Positions 47,001-57,690 of a DNA stretch of 64,000 nucleotides are shown here, piece by piece. Numbering within the stretch: the stretch's first letter is position 1; each line of letters opens with the position of its first letter. The notes beneath the pieces are model-generated. The model saw only the letters and a program-made list of their open reading frames with translations. It searched no databases and was not told where the DNA came from. Source of the stretch: Mactra quadrangularis (lineage: Eukaryota; Mollusca; Bivalvia; Venerida; Mactridae). Position numbers and translations under genes: made by a program. The DNA lies in assembly GCA_025267735.1 (NCBI GenBank), contig CM046309.1:56364319-56428318 (forward strand), in the 5' to 3' direction.

Positions 47001-50000
47001 AAAATATCAGCAAATACCTGTACGTTAAAATCGAACCGCGGTACATATTGCCGCAGCTTTGATTGCAATATACCGGTATACTGGTATATTGTGACAACCC
47101 TAGAACCTTTCCATCCCTAGAGGCAGGCCTTATGCTGAGCGACTTGCTTCTATTAGGCCTTTTTGATTGGGTTGAACATAATTAGTTACTTGTCACAAAC
47201 AGTGATCTCAGTGGCTGACAGCTGCCCTACATGATTTAGAATAAGTAGTATGAGGGAGAACGGCTGTTGAAATTATTTCATGACCAAGCTCCCTGAAAGT
47301 ATGTACAGCCCAGGAACAAAACCCATTATCTCACAACCAGTAGACTTGTGTGCTACATGTACCTACTGAGGTAGCTTTGTGGCTAGTTCCTTATTGTATA
47401 AATATTATTCAGGATCTAGATGAAGAAGTACCACAAGATATCACAGAACCATCTACAGTTAAACCAGTTAGTAATGTGACTAAAGATAAAAAGAAACCTG
47501 ATCTAACTAAACCTATAGAAGTCACTGATCACATGGAAGTTGTTGTTAATGGAAAGAAATGTTTGTTAAAAGTTAATCCTGATACTGGCCAGCTCTGTGC
47601 CTATCCTTTGATTACAGCAGGTTAGTGGAAGAGTTTTCATGTATTGTTGATAAGTATTGAACTGGTGCTATATTAATTTCATTTTAAAGTTGTAAGAAAG
47701 TTGGTGTTGGCATACCCAATAATACTTTGTGATTAATATTTTAGCACAACAATTTTAAATGTTTGAAATAACTAGGATTCTTTTGAAACTTAATACATGT
47801 TTACTGGGTAACCATTGGAGGTCAAATACCAAGTTGCATAACTCTAACATAAATTTGGCTGAATTATGATTCTTTTATACTTAGAAATTGCTTGGTTAAA
47901 GGTTTTTGGTGCAACATTTTATCGCAACAAGGAGAGGGATTCATGATCATGAAAAAATGTTGAGGATAGCTGTATTGTCTGGCTTACATAACATATATCT
48001 GTATGCTCTGTATTAAAAACCCTCTCCTACCCCCCTCCCCCCAATTATTGGGGAAAGAAATGAACTTGCTGTAACATTGTTTCATTTTCTGATACTCTAA
48101 GTCTGAATAATGCTCTCCATTAAGAAAAGTAACCCATCTTAGGCTATGTAATAGAGAATTTATGGTAACCTATTAAAAAGTATTGATAAGACTGAAAATC
48201 CAAAATTTAAGAATGGACCTGATTCTTTTATGCATTATTTTACAGGGAAAAAAAGAGGTCGACCAAAGAAGTCTGAGACAGTAACAACAGACACATGTGA
48301 TAAATCTAATGACTCTTTTATAGACGGTACAACAACAACAACAACAGGTGGGGGAGAATCAGATCATACCAATACTGCAGCTGCTGAAAGTCTGCTAGAA
48401 CTCTATAATACTGGTAAGGTTTTAACAAAATCCTGTGTTTAGAGCAACTCGACCCTAACATGCAAATCACACCGACCCTCAAGTTTTTTTGCAAATTGAA
48501 TTTTACCTTTATGAATAGTGACAAGAAGAAAAGACTTTTTGTGAAAATCACAAAATCTGTGAAAAACAATCTTGAAGCATACCCTACCTAACTTATTTTA
48601 ACAGTTGTCCTAAACTCACCGATCTGGGATTGAACCAACAACTTTGCTATTTGGAAGCAGACACTCTACTAAGTTGTTATAATAGCTAGCCAAGGATGTA
48701 CATGTTCTGAAATTAAACACCTCTTCTACATACACCCACTACTTACCAAAGTTTGTCCTTGAATTCTCGGAGCAATTACACAAGTCCTAAGGGGTTATTT
48801 TCATTGGATGCCAAGAATCAAGAATTTCTGTAAGGTCTAACAAAAAAATGTATTAATTTCTATATTAAGAAAAATGTTTAACCGTAGTTAAAAATACACA
48901 TGTATTTACAATAATTCATATATGTATTATGTCAGGTCCAGATGGTGTTAGAAGAAGTACAAGATCTAGAGGAAAACCTAAAACTTTAAATGGTATTTAT
49001 TTTATCTTATATTATATGTGTCACAGTACTAACCTGATCACATTATGGGGAGAAGGATATGTAAGTGGCTGGATAGCTCAGTCAGGAGAGCACTCACCCT
49101 GTAATCGAGAGGTTCTGGGTTTGAGTCCCGGTCATGCTGCATATTTTTCTTACCCTGTGACATATGTGTCTGTGTTTTGTCTAAAATTTATAAATGTGGG
49201 GCCATATGGTCCTCTTAGGTCAAAATTGTGGAAGTATAAAACTTACTAGGGCTCAGAGAAAACAGATTTTTAGCTTCTGGTGCTATTGATATTCTTAATA
49301 ATTTATAATTGTGTTTTCTGAGTATTAATCCTACCAAGGCAAGCAGTAGCGAAAATATATCTACTCAACCTTGGGTTATTATCAATCAAAATAATTTTAG
49401 GCAGTATTGGATTATGACTAAACCTTTGGCACCAATTGGCAAACTTACAGATTTCACATGTGCCATTTCAATTTTGCAAATGGCAAATAATGCCAAATGC
49501 TCACCACTTAAAAGCCCTGATATTTATTAATATATTATAGAGCAAGAAGTATTAGAGATAAAGATGATGATGATAATTATTATGGTAATGATAATGATGA
49601 TGGTAATGATGATTATGGCGATAATGTTGATGATTATATAATGATGATGATAATGACAATGTTAATGATGATGATAATTATAAGAATTATGATGATAATG
49701 ATGATGATATTATTTACTATTATATTTTATATTACAGAATATGAAGTATTGGAGATATCAAGCGATGATGATGGTGCTGATGTTGGTGATGATGAGGTTT
49801 TACCTACTGGTGCTATAAGAAAGAAGAAACTACATAAAGATTATATACCTTCACCTGTACAAACAGGAGGTACTGTATTGTTTGGCTATAAGACCACAAT
49901 AGTTATTGTAAGATCATGCAATTCCCAATTTTCAAGCCATGCAATGTCCCAAATGTTTAAATTGAGAAGAAAATGTCGCTCTAATGACTATATCCAGAAT

Positions 50001-53000
50001 TCAAATATTTGGGTTTCACGCTCCGGTACAAACATTCACCGTTACAATGAAAACACATGTACAAAGAACAATAGGATTTAACCCATAGCTGGTGCTAGCT
50101 GGTCATAGCGAAAGTTTACTGTTTTTATTATAACTTATAATGATATATGACTGTGTAAATGGGTCCCTAATATTCAAGGGTACATATGACCTAGAACTGT
50201 TAGAAAAAGGGGTTATGAATGTAAAAAAGCTTGTGCTAGGTTATTATTGGACAGGTACTATTTATTATGTTATGCTCGACAGAATAGGAATGCAAAATTG
50301 ATATTGTAGCAGTATATATTTTTATAGTCATACTTTTTTATGAACTGGATTAATTTCAAATCATCTAAATATGTTGAGTTTTTGAAGGCGGATAGCCAAT
50401 AAACATATACATGAAAGCATAAAAACTTTCGTAAAGAAGTTGATTTTCCTATAATTTCTATTTCTAGTATCAAAACGAGGTCGTGGACGACCTAGAAGAT
50501 ATCCTAGAGCAGACGACCCAGTATCAACCAATCAGATTCCAGCTATTATAATTCCGTCTAGTGATAATCAAACTATTATGATGGCTCCTATACAGGTACA
50601 TGTTTATACTGTTTATTATTTAAGTAATAATATTTTAACCATCATGTGCCATACTCTGGCAGAAAATATAGTTCTGTCCCTTTTATAATTTAACATTTAA
50701 GGTCAAAGCGTTTCAAAGAGAGAGAGTATTTTTGCCCTATTTATACAATTAAAATAAGAAAACTTACTTACCTTAAAATCGAAGTAAAGATGGTCTTGAG
50801 TTAACTCTTTACTGGTCAATCCTATGCTTAAACATGTCTCAACCTCCCCCCTTCAATAAATAATTGAATGAAATGTAAAATTAGTATTGAAAAGAGAAAA
50901 AACACATTTTTGACCCTATTTGCTCTGCCCCAGCTTTATCATGTAACTAAGATAGGGGAACAAATAGCTTTTTCTGGAAGACAATCACAGATGGATTTCA
51001 GACAAGATGCATATCTGTCAGTCAATTAGTAATGAAATGAAAGCATGTTGAAATAGCCCTATTGCATTAAGGTGAAAAAATAGTCTATATTTGCCCATGT
51101 TCTGACCAGTAAACGGTCAAACAATTGATTTGATTCAATTTATGTATATTGTATACATTACAGGGTTTAACGAATTTAGAAGCGTTTCAAGAACAAGTAA
51201 AAAACATGCCAATATTTCAACAATCAGTGGCGGAGGATGAGAGTTTACAATATCTGAATATTTCTAATCTAATAGATAACAATGATTCTACGTCTAATGT
51301 AAGTACAATAGTAAAACCTGTCGAGGTTTTTAAAGAATTTATAACTTTTTTTGTATTTCAGTAGAGATTGATTTTTAGCTGGCATAAGTATATCAGTGAA
51401 ACCTGTTTTGCAGGGCTTGACATAAAAGGCCATCCTATTGCCTCTCAGCAATGTTTTTTCCACAGATTTGGGAATATGACCCATACCCCTAGAATTAGGA
51501 ATTTTATCAGCATTTTGGTTTAAATTGAGATAAAATGATTAGCAAATTTGATAACAATAGCAGATTTAACAAGGTTTTTAGTTTCATTCTTCATTAAGTT
51601 ACTTAATTAAAAGAAAAGAAAGATTAATTGTACATTTAATTTTAGTCTGAAACATGCTTACACCTATATTTTCTACAAAAAATTCTTTTTTAAGTTAAAT
51701 TGGGAATTTTGGATTGGAATTTGGGAAAAAAGAAATGATTTTAGATTGAGAATATAGCCCATAAATGGCTATAAATTTGTTCGGAAATAAACACTGTCTG
51801 ATGACCTATATTTGGTTTTGGCAACTTTTTATTGCAAGTAAACATTTGGTTAAGGCAAGTAAAATATAAAAAAGTTGTCCAGTTGGGTAATCTACTTTTA
51901 AAATTAGTGTTGAGCCTTAGTTTCAAAATTCAGTACTTATTTATTTTATTTATCAGGGCTTGAATTTAAGCTTAAGTACTTGCAAAATACAGGTTGGTTT
52001 TGAAAATTGTGTGTAAATGTTTTCTTGAATTTTCAAATTTTTTCTTGAGTTGAAATGGCCACAAAAATAGAGCATTCAGTAGGTAGATAGATAGATTTAG
52101 ATAGATGGATAAATTTATTTCAGCATTAGGCTACACATAATGGTACGAACATTAATATAATGTGACATAATATGAATATAAAATATAGTTCTAATTAATA
52201 AGACAATGATTTAAAAGATAACGTGCAAAAATGCAATTGAGAATAGTACCATGACATCATTCCCAATTCCAAGTATACACAAAAAAGAACTACTCTTTAT
52301 TTCCATTGTGGTCCAGTCAGTGTTGTTAGAATGTGAGACCAATAAAGATATATATAATTTTTTATGGTTTATGAGACATAAGATATTTGTTACAGTTTTA
52401 TTCCCTTTGTCATTTATATTTATATATTATAGATGAATTTCAAGATGGATTCTACCGGTACCCTAGATGTCAATGATGAAGTCACAGCATCAAATACTGC
52501 ATTAGGTAAATATTATTATAAGCCTTAAAGATTGTTTGGGTTTTCATTATTTATGAAAGAGCTCTAGCTTTGCTAGTTTTTAAGCTTGAATTCCATCTCA
52601 AGAAGGTGAAGATTGATGATCTCAGTCACCGCAATACTCATCAATTAATTACTGAACAGTAGGTCCTGTGAAAATCAAAATTTTACAGGACCGAACCAGG
52701 TCTTTCAGGCCCAGAGACATTTTACTTATTTTAATGAATTGAAACTAAACAGATTTACTTAATCATATGTTGTTGAGATCAATTTTTTTCATTCATTTGA
52801 TCCTGTTAATCCGCAGATCTAGTCGGGCCTTTTAATTTTTTGCAGGATTTGTCCGTAGGTTTGTCATGTTTCGTGGTGACTGGATGATCTTATATGTTCT
52901 TGTCTAATTAAGACATTAACTTGAGTGTTAAGCTTGACTTTTTTTCCTTCTATTTTTCTATGACCATTACCCCAATTTGGGGCTAATTTCAGAATTCACA

Positions 53001-55345
53001 AGATATTGTTGGACACAAAGTGAAACTGTGGCTATTCACTGTTTTCTGTTCGTAGAAAGATCAGAATAGTTCTTGAAGTATTTTTGAAGACTTTCTAGGA
53101 AATTAAAAAAAGTTTGGATATCTGTCCCATTACTTCTTTTTCATAGTTTTTGAAAATTATTGCCCTAAAATTCAGAATCTGAAATGTAGGGTCTGTAGCA
53201 AAAATATCTGCTCACCCACTATGTAATTTATTAAGTGTTTAATTTCACAAGTTTCTAAGATGTATACAACTATCGAAATTGTTCTACTTTCAGAGGACAA
53301 TAAATCATTATCTAATAGTGAAGAAGGCAAGGAAAAATTAGTTGATGAAAAATCTGGTGAGATAATTACTGTTGTCCTTTTGAGTAATATTCAATTTAAA
53401 TAAATAGTGTGTTTTGATTATTTGGACAGTTGCCATTTAATATCATGGACCGTTCTTAATGAATAGAGGATTTCGTCAACTTTGGTATTAGATGGATTTT
53501 TATTTCATCAAGTGAGCTTAGAAATCACATTTTCAACAGTGGCAAGCTACCCGGCTAGCTCAGTTGGTAGCATGCAAGTTTTCTGATCGAGGGGTCATGG
53601 GTTTGATTCCCAGCCCGGGCATACTTTAGTGGAGCTTGGTCATGAAATTATTTCTATGGCCATTCTCCCTCCTACCAATGATTCTTGATTATGTAGGGCA
53701 GTTGTCAGTCACTGAAGAAAGTATGTGCTTAGTAGTTGGTTTATAGCTAAAACCAGAGATTAAGCTTTCCAGGAGGAGTGAGAAGGTTGACTGACCGCCG
53801 TTATATGCCCTATACAATGTGTTGCTACAGGGTTAAACACAACAAAAACAAACAAACAAACAAACAATAGTGGCGATTGTTAAACAATCACATGAAGTGA
53901 TAACAATTTACAGTAAAACTCTAATATAACATACTCGCTGGGCCATAGAAAAAAGGTATGTTATAACCGAGGTATGTTATATCCATATAGCATACTAAGT
54001 ATGTAGAATACGATTTTTACACTATCATTTTGTAGTGAATATTCTGTTTTCTTGTTACATCTATATATGTATGTAAATTATTTAATTTAATATCAATATG
54101 TTAAATAATTAATAAAATGAATAAAGATATTACCAACAACAATTATATGTATATCGGAAGAAATATATCACGTGATGACACTTTGTTAATTGATTTTGTC
54201 TGTTTGATGACTCAACTGGGTGTGCTTTTCACCCATTCTGTTGATTATAGTATATATTATACATTGTTTGTGACACGCTGTTGATTTCAAAATTCATTTA
54301 ACCGTGGCTGCTAAATACTGACACAAATTCGCACCAAAAGTATGTTATAAAGAATGTAAAAGTATGTTGGGACCAAAAAATTGATATGATATAACCGAGT
54401 GTATGCTATATCTGAGTATGTTATAACCGAGATGATTTTATATAGAATATATAAGGATGAAAAACGGGCCAGGCAAAATGGTATTTTGTAACCGAGTGTA
54501 TGTTATAACTAAGTATGTTATAACCAAGTTTTACTATATCTGTATTCTTGTTTTGTGGGTTCTATTCCATTTAAGCTTAATTTGGTACAAATAGTTTTAC
54601 AAAAGACATCTTCTCTAGTAATATATTTTTCAATGTTAAATTCCAAATTATTTACAGTAGTCCATGTTTTAGCTATGAAATATAGGCGCTAATCTAATCA
54701 CTTGTGTTAAAGCACTTGGTGTTTGATTTCCTATGCATATCAAAGCTCATGCCTATATTTTATTATGCAATAAAACACATTCTGTTTTGGCTATGTCTAT
54801 TTTATAACCAGGGCTTGAATTTAACAAAAAATTGAATCTGCAAATTCTTGTGAGTTAATTATATTTCAACACACAAAATGAAAGAATCACTCGCATTTTT
54901 TCTCCAAATTTTAAATAGATACATAGTAACTATTTATATATGCAATACAATATACAATACATTTAACTTTAGATAGAACAAGGGCCTTATTGTAGAATAG
55001 AAAAAGAATATCAAAAATGCATTTACTGTGAATCTGTAATAAATGCATTTAATCTATCTGGCCGTTTCAATGCTGATTTGAGCCTCATTTGTTATGACAG
55101 TAATAATTTGCGGCGATTTCAACTTTGCGGGTTGAAATAAAAGTTACTTGCAATTTTCAAAATTCACTCACATTTTGCGAGTATGCAAGCTTAAATTCAA
55201 GCCCTTATTATAACTGTATATAATATTATAGGTGATAAGAAACTAGGATCAGAGACTGGGGATGGTGAGACACAACCTACTATAATACAAATACCTGAAA
55301 ATCTTCTACCTATGTTTACACAGAAAAAAGATCCTGTAAAAATAG
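44033..55345 (+). CDS. AT-hook, acidic transcription-factor-like protein, 13 exons, 3' end not found
   Basis: Coding exons 44033-44135, 44529-44669, 45269-45547, 46211-46389, 47413-47620, 48246-48413, 48936-48992, 49738-49869, 50468-50595, 51164-51298, 52433-52505, 53294-53356 and 55232-55345 join with consistent phases to 593 residues and an open donor (gtgagt). The ATG follows a short 5'UTR in an exon beginning at 44027. Residues 1-300 are acidic and Gln/Ser/Thr-rich (IVAQQLISPGQVQLTL; a DDNGDNDDDD run). AT-hooks are KKRGRPKK (~306) and KRGRGRPRR (~425), with a third basic patch RRSTRSRGKPK (~365). An acidic EISSDDDGADVGDDE follows. No zinc finger or homeobox is visible; such domains may lie downstream. 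AT-hooks imply minor-groove binding to AT-rich DNA in the nucleus. I do not recognise the family. Confidence 0.85.
44192..44430 (-). mobile_element. tRNA-derived SINE, family 3
   Basis: Minus strand: gatagcgcagttggtagcac (box A) and aggttcgaatcccatcc (box B), then the body aataatgttaattttcctac and tggaaggataggtaagtac. Confidence 0.75.
44700..44800 (-). mobile_element. tRNA-like SINE head
   Basis: Minus strand has ggcgatgtggtagattgtcc and ttgtgggttcgaatctc, a box A/box B pair of normal spacing. No CCA end or clean acceptor stem. Similar fragments at 44435-44480, 46040-46145 and 48605-48675 (all minus) make this gene's introns SINE-rich. Confidence 0.5.
46705..47102. mobile_element. hAT-type MITE with perfect 8-bp target duplication
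   Basis: Ends tagggctgtcatgatacg and gtatattgtgacaaccctа-type (gacaacccta) are inverted repeats. GAACCTTT flanks it exactly at 46697-46704 and 47103-47110. No transposase frame. It is in the intron between AT-hook gene exons 4 and 5. Confidence 0.9.
47150..47385 (-). mobile_element. tRNA-derived SINE, family 1, degenerate
   Basis: Minus strand keeps the body blocks (cctcatactacttattctaa, agccactgagatcactg) and a head remnant near 47340-47385. It abuts AT-hook gene exon 5, whose acceptor is at 47412. Confidence 0.6.
49060..49140 (+). mobile_element. tRNA-like SINE head
   Basis: gatagctcagtcaggagagc (box A) and ctgggtttgagtcccgg (box B) with a plausible anticodon arm between. The acceptor stem does not close well, so a SINE head is preferred over a functional tRNA. 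Confidence 0.5.
49534..49735 (+). pseudogene. Decayed duplicate of AT-hook gene exon 8 plus GAT/ATG microsatellite
   Basis: At 49534 an acceptor-like tattatag is followed by agcaagaagtattagagata, closely matching the start of the real exon at 49738 (aatatgaagtattggagata). The copy then runs into a (gat)n/(aat)n tract with the frame lost. The microsatellite may have grown from the Asp codons of the duplicated exon. Confidence 0.6.
53547..53868 (+). mobile_element. tRNA-derived SINE, family 1, best-preserved copy
   Basis: ggctagctcagttggtagca (box A) and gggtttgattcccagcc (box B) are near-canonical. The tail is gttgctacagggttaaacac with (caaa)n. CAACAGTGGC (53534) and CAATAGTGGC (53865) look like a target duplication with one mismatch. 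Confidence 0.85.
53911..54536. mobile_element. Pogo/Tigger-like MITE, CAGTAAAACT family, long copy
   Basis: Starts cagtaaaactctaatataac, contains ggccatagaaaaaaggtatg as in 16860-17043, and ends ataaccaagttttacta. About 440 bp of extra interior is absent from the short copy. No transposase frame is visible. Confidence 0.8.
54809..55206. mobile_element. hAT-like MITE, CAGGGCT family, copy 2
   Basis: Ends cagggcttgaatttaac and ttaaattcaagccctt; flanks tttataac / attataac agree at 7 of 8 bases. It ends only 25 bp before AT-hook gene exon 13. A fragment of the same family is at 51957-52010. Confidence 0.85.
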
Positions 55346-55410
55346 GTGAGTAGTTTATCCATTGATACATATTTATACTGCATTGGCTGACACAACTCAG
55401 TATGTGCCCT

Positions 55411-55500
55411 TAGAGCTGCAACGATTCATGGAAAGTCAAAATTGAATCGGCACCCTTGCAATTGAGTTTCTATGTATTGAATCGAATCTTTGCAGCCTTA
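55411..55500. mobile_element. 90-bp hAT-type mini-element with perfect 8-bp target duplication
   Basis: Ends tagagctgcaacgattca and ttgcagcctta are inverted. TGTGCCCT lies exactly at 55403-55410 and 55501-55508. It is 66 bp past the last recognised exon. Confidence 0.85.
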
Positions 55501-56024
55501 TGTGCCCTTAGTTAAGGAAGTAGTCCAAAATATTGTATCAAATATTAATGGGGCTGTCCTGTTTCAGCTTAAATTTGCTAGGGTCAACAAAAATTTTTTT
55601 ACTGGGTTGACCAGCTGGACAACCAGCTATAGGTTTTACTTGCCCAAAATCAAATGTTTACTAACAGTAACAAATTGTTCAAAACCCAAATATAGTTCAT
55701 TAGGGGCAAATAGGACCACCTTTAGTGTGAAGCTCTGATATTCTCTAACTATACCACAGTGAAACTTTATTTATGTAAATGTACTTAGTTCAAATTCCCT
55801 CTAATCTAAGATTATCTCCCTTTCCAATCAGACTGTTGGAGTTACCTCCCTTTCACCACAAGTAGCATAATTATGATGTGGATTTATAGTTAAGCATTCA
55901 TAAACAGTTTAACATTCTACTACTTAGACAATATCTTACTTGTTTCCTGTCATAAAAGATGGTGAGGATTTTTTGCCCAATGGGAGGGAAAATCTTGGTT
56001 AATGCCTCTTCTTTTGATATTGTT

Positions 56025-56190
56025 AAATTTTATTCAACTATCAGTAGCCCATTCAATAATCCAGCTGATTTGAATACTCGATATTTGTTTGATGATCCCC
56101 TAACATAAATAGGGATATCTATTTTCATCAATCACTTGTACAGAAGTACTGTAGTGAGTATTTAAATCAGACTTGTGCCTTATGGAACAT
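56025..56190. mobile_element. Foldback element relative
   Basis: ttttattcaactatcagtag at the left and agtgagtatttaaatcag near the right match the arms of 2957-3151; the right terminus is lost. Confidence 0.55.
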
Positions 56191-56233
56191 TGGCATAAAT
56201 CATAAAGAAGTTTTTTTTGGGGGGGGGGGGGGT

Positions 56234-56520
56234 AATGCTGTAGCTACACATTTATAGGTTATATCACGGCGGTCAGTCAACCTACTCACTGTTCATGGAA
56301 AGGCTAAATCTCTGGATTAGGCTGTTATCCAACTACTAGGTGCATACTTCCATCAGTGACTGACTACTGCCCTAAAAGATTTAGAATCAGTAGTAGGATA
56401 GATAATGGCCGTAGAAGATTATTTCATGACCAAGCTCCATGAAAGTATACCCTGCTTGGAATCGAACCTACGACCTCTTCAGCAGTAGATTTGTGTGCTA
56501 CCAACTGAGCTAGCTGGGAG
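56234..56520 (-). mobile_element. tRNA-derived SINE, family 1
   Basis: Minus strand has agctagctcagttggtagc and gtaggttcgattccaagc, followed by the family body, with a poly-G run (56219-56232) just outside its 3' end. Confidence 0.8.
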
Positions 56521-57084
56521 AGCATAACGAAAAGCAGAGGGGGGGTGTTGTACTTAATGTGAGAAAGTAGTTCCCAGTTCTAATCCATGAATACACTTTG
56601 TTAAGTGGGAGAAAAAAAAACAGAGAAAAAAATTCTGGATTTGAAATTACCAGAATTCTCAAGTCTTTGATGTGTTACAAGTTACAACAGAAAATTAGCA
56701 ATTAACTCTAAACCTTCATGTATTAAAACTTGTAGAACTTTCTAGAAAATTGTCTTAATTTATGTATTTAGAACAGGTTGTTTAGATTAATGCTTTATAT
56801 CAGTACATTTTTATTATCATACCAACTGTTGCGTTTTAAATGTTAAAAACATTTATACTGTTAAATAATGGGAGGTTTTTTTCTTAGGGTTTTCGTTTTA
56901 TTCGGTTTTTGTTGAAAATCTTTTTGTCTGAAATTTTAGAGGCTTTTTAGTATTAAACAATTTAATTGTACATTATTATTGTACTTTTATGATTAAGTAT
57001 TTAGCTAGATTAATTTAAAACAATGTAGATTAAAGCAGCTGGCTCGCATATTTGGCTATTTTTTAATGTTTATATTTGCCTTAT

Positions 57085-57240
57085 CCGGGGCAGTAGCCCA
57101 GTTGGTAGGGCGCCTGGATTTCAAATCTAGCATCCCGAATGGGGTTACGGGTACAAATCACAGTTGGGGAGGGTATATCTTTCCATGAAATTTTGACAAT
57201 AATGTCAATTTTCCTCCGTTAATCCTCAAGGTCCCCATCA
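57085..57240 (+). mobile_element. tRNA-derived SINE, family 3
   Basis: gtagcccagttggtagggcg, then gggtacaaatcac and the body gacaataatgtcaattttcc. Confidence 0.7.
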
Positions 57241-57607
57241 AGTCTCATATATATTTCATTGTAAAAAGATTATTTGTTTATTTGAAATGAGGTCATCTAA
57301 AATTGTAGGGTCTTCCATTTTAAATTTTACACATCCAAAAACGTTTACAGACTCCTATCCCTTCTGAAATTTATTTGAAATCATGCAGTTTTCCTGAAGT
57401 TTCCCGCAGATCTTATCAATGAAATTCACTTAATTGTGATGAAAGTCTCCCTAAATGTTCTACATAAAGCATGGCCCCTAGCCCCTTCCAAATATTGAAA
57501 AAAGCCTGGTATCAATTGCCAGATGACGATGGCTAGGCTTTGAACCTTTCATTCCTCTGCTTTGGATGTTTTAAACTACCTCACCTGCATGCAGTGTACA
57601 TATAACA

Positions 57608-57690
57608 TATCGTGGGCTTAGGGCAAAACGGTCGTAACTCACTGTTTTTAAAAACTACAGTTATGACCATTTTGGACTAAGCCTGTGATA
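57608..57690. mobile_element. 83-bp palindromic mini-element, copy 4
   Basis: tatcgtgggcttagggcaaa mirrors ttggactaagcctgtgata; interior gtcgtaactca and acagttatgac. Confidence 0.75.

Noticed and set aside
49060..49140. Functional tRNA gene
   Set aside because: Box A and box B are good but the acceptor stem does not close, and many similar heads with SINE bodies occur nearby.
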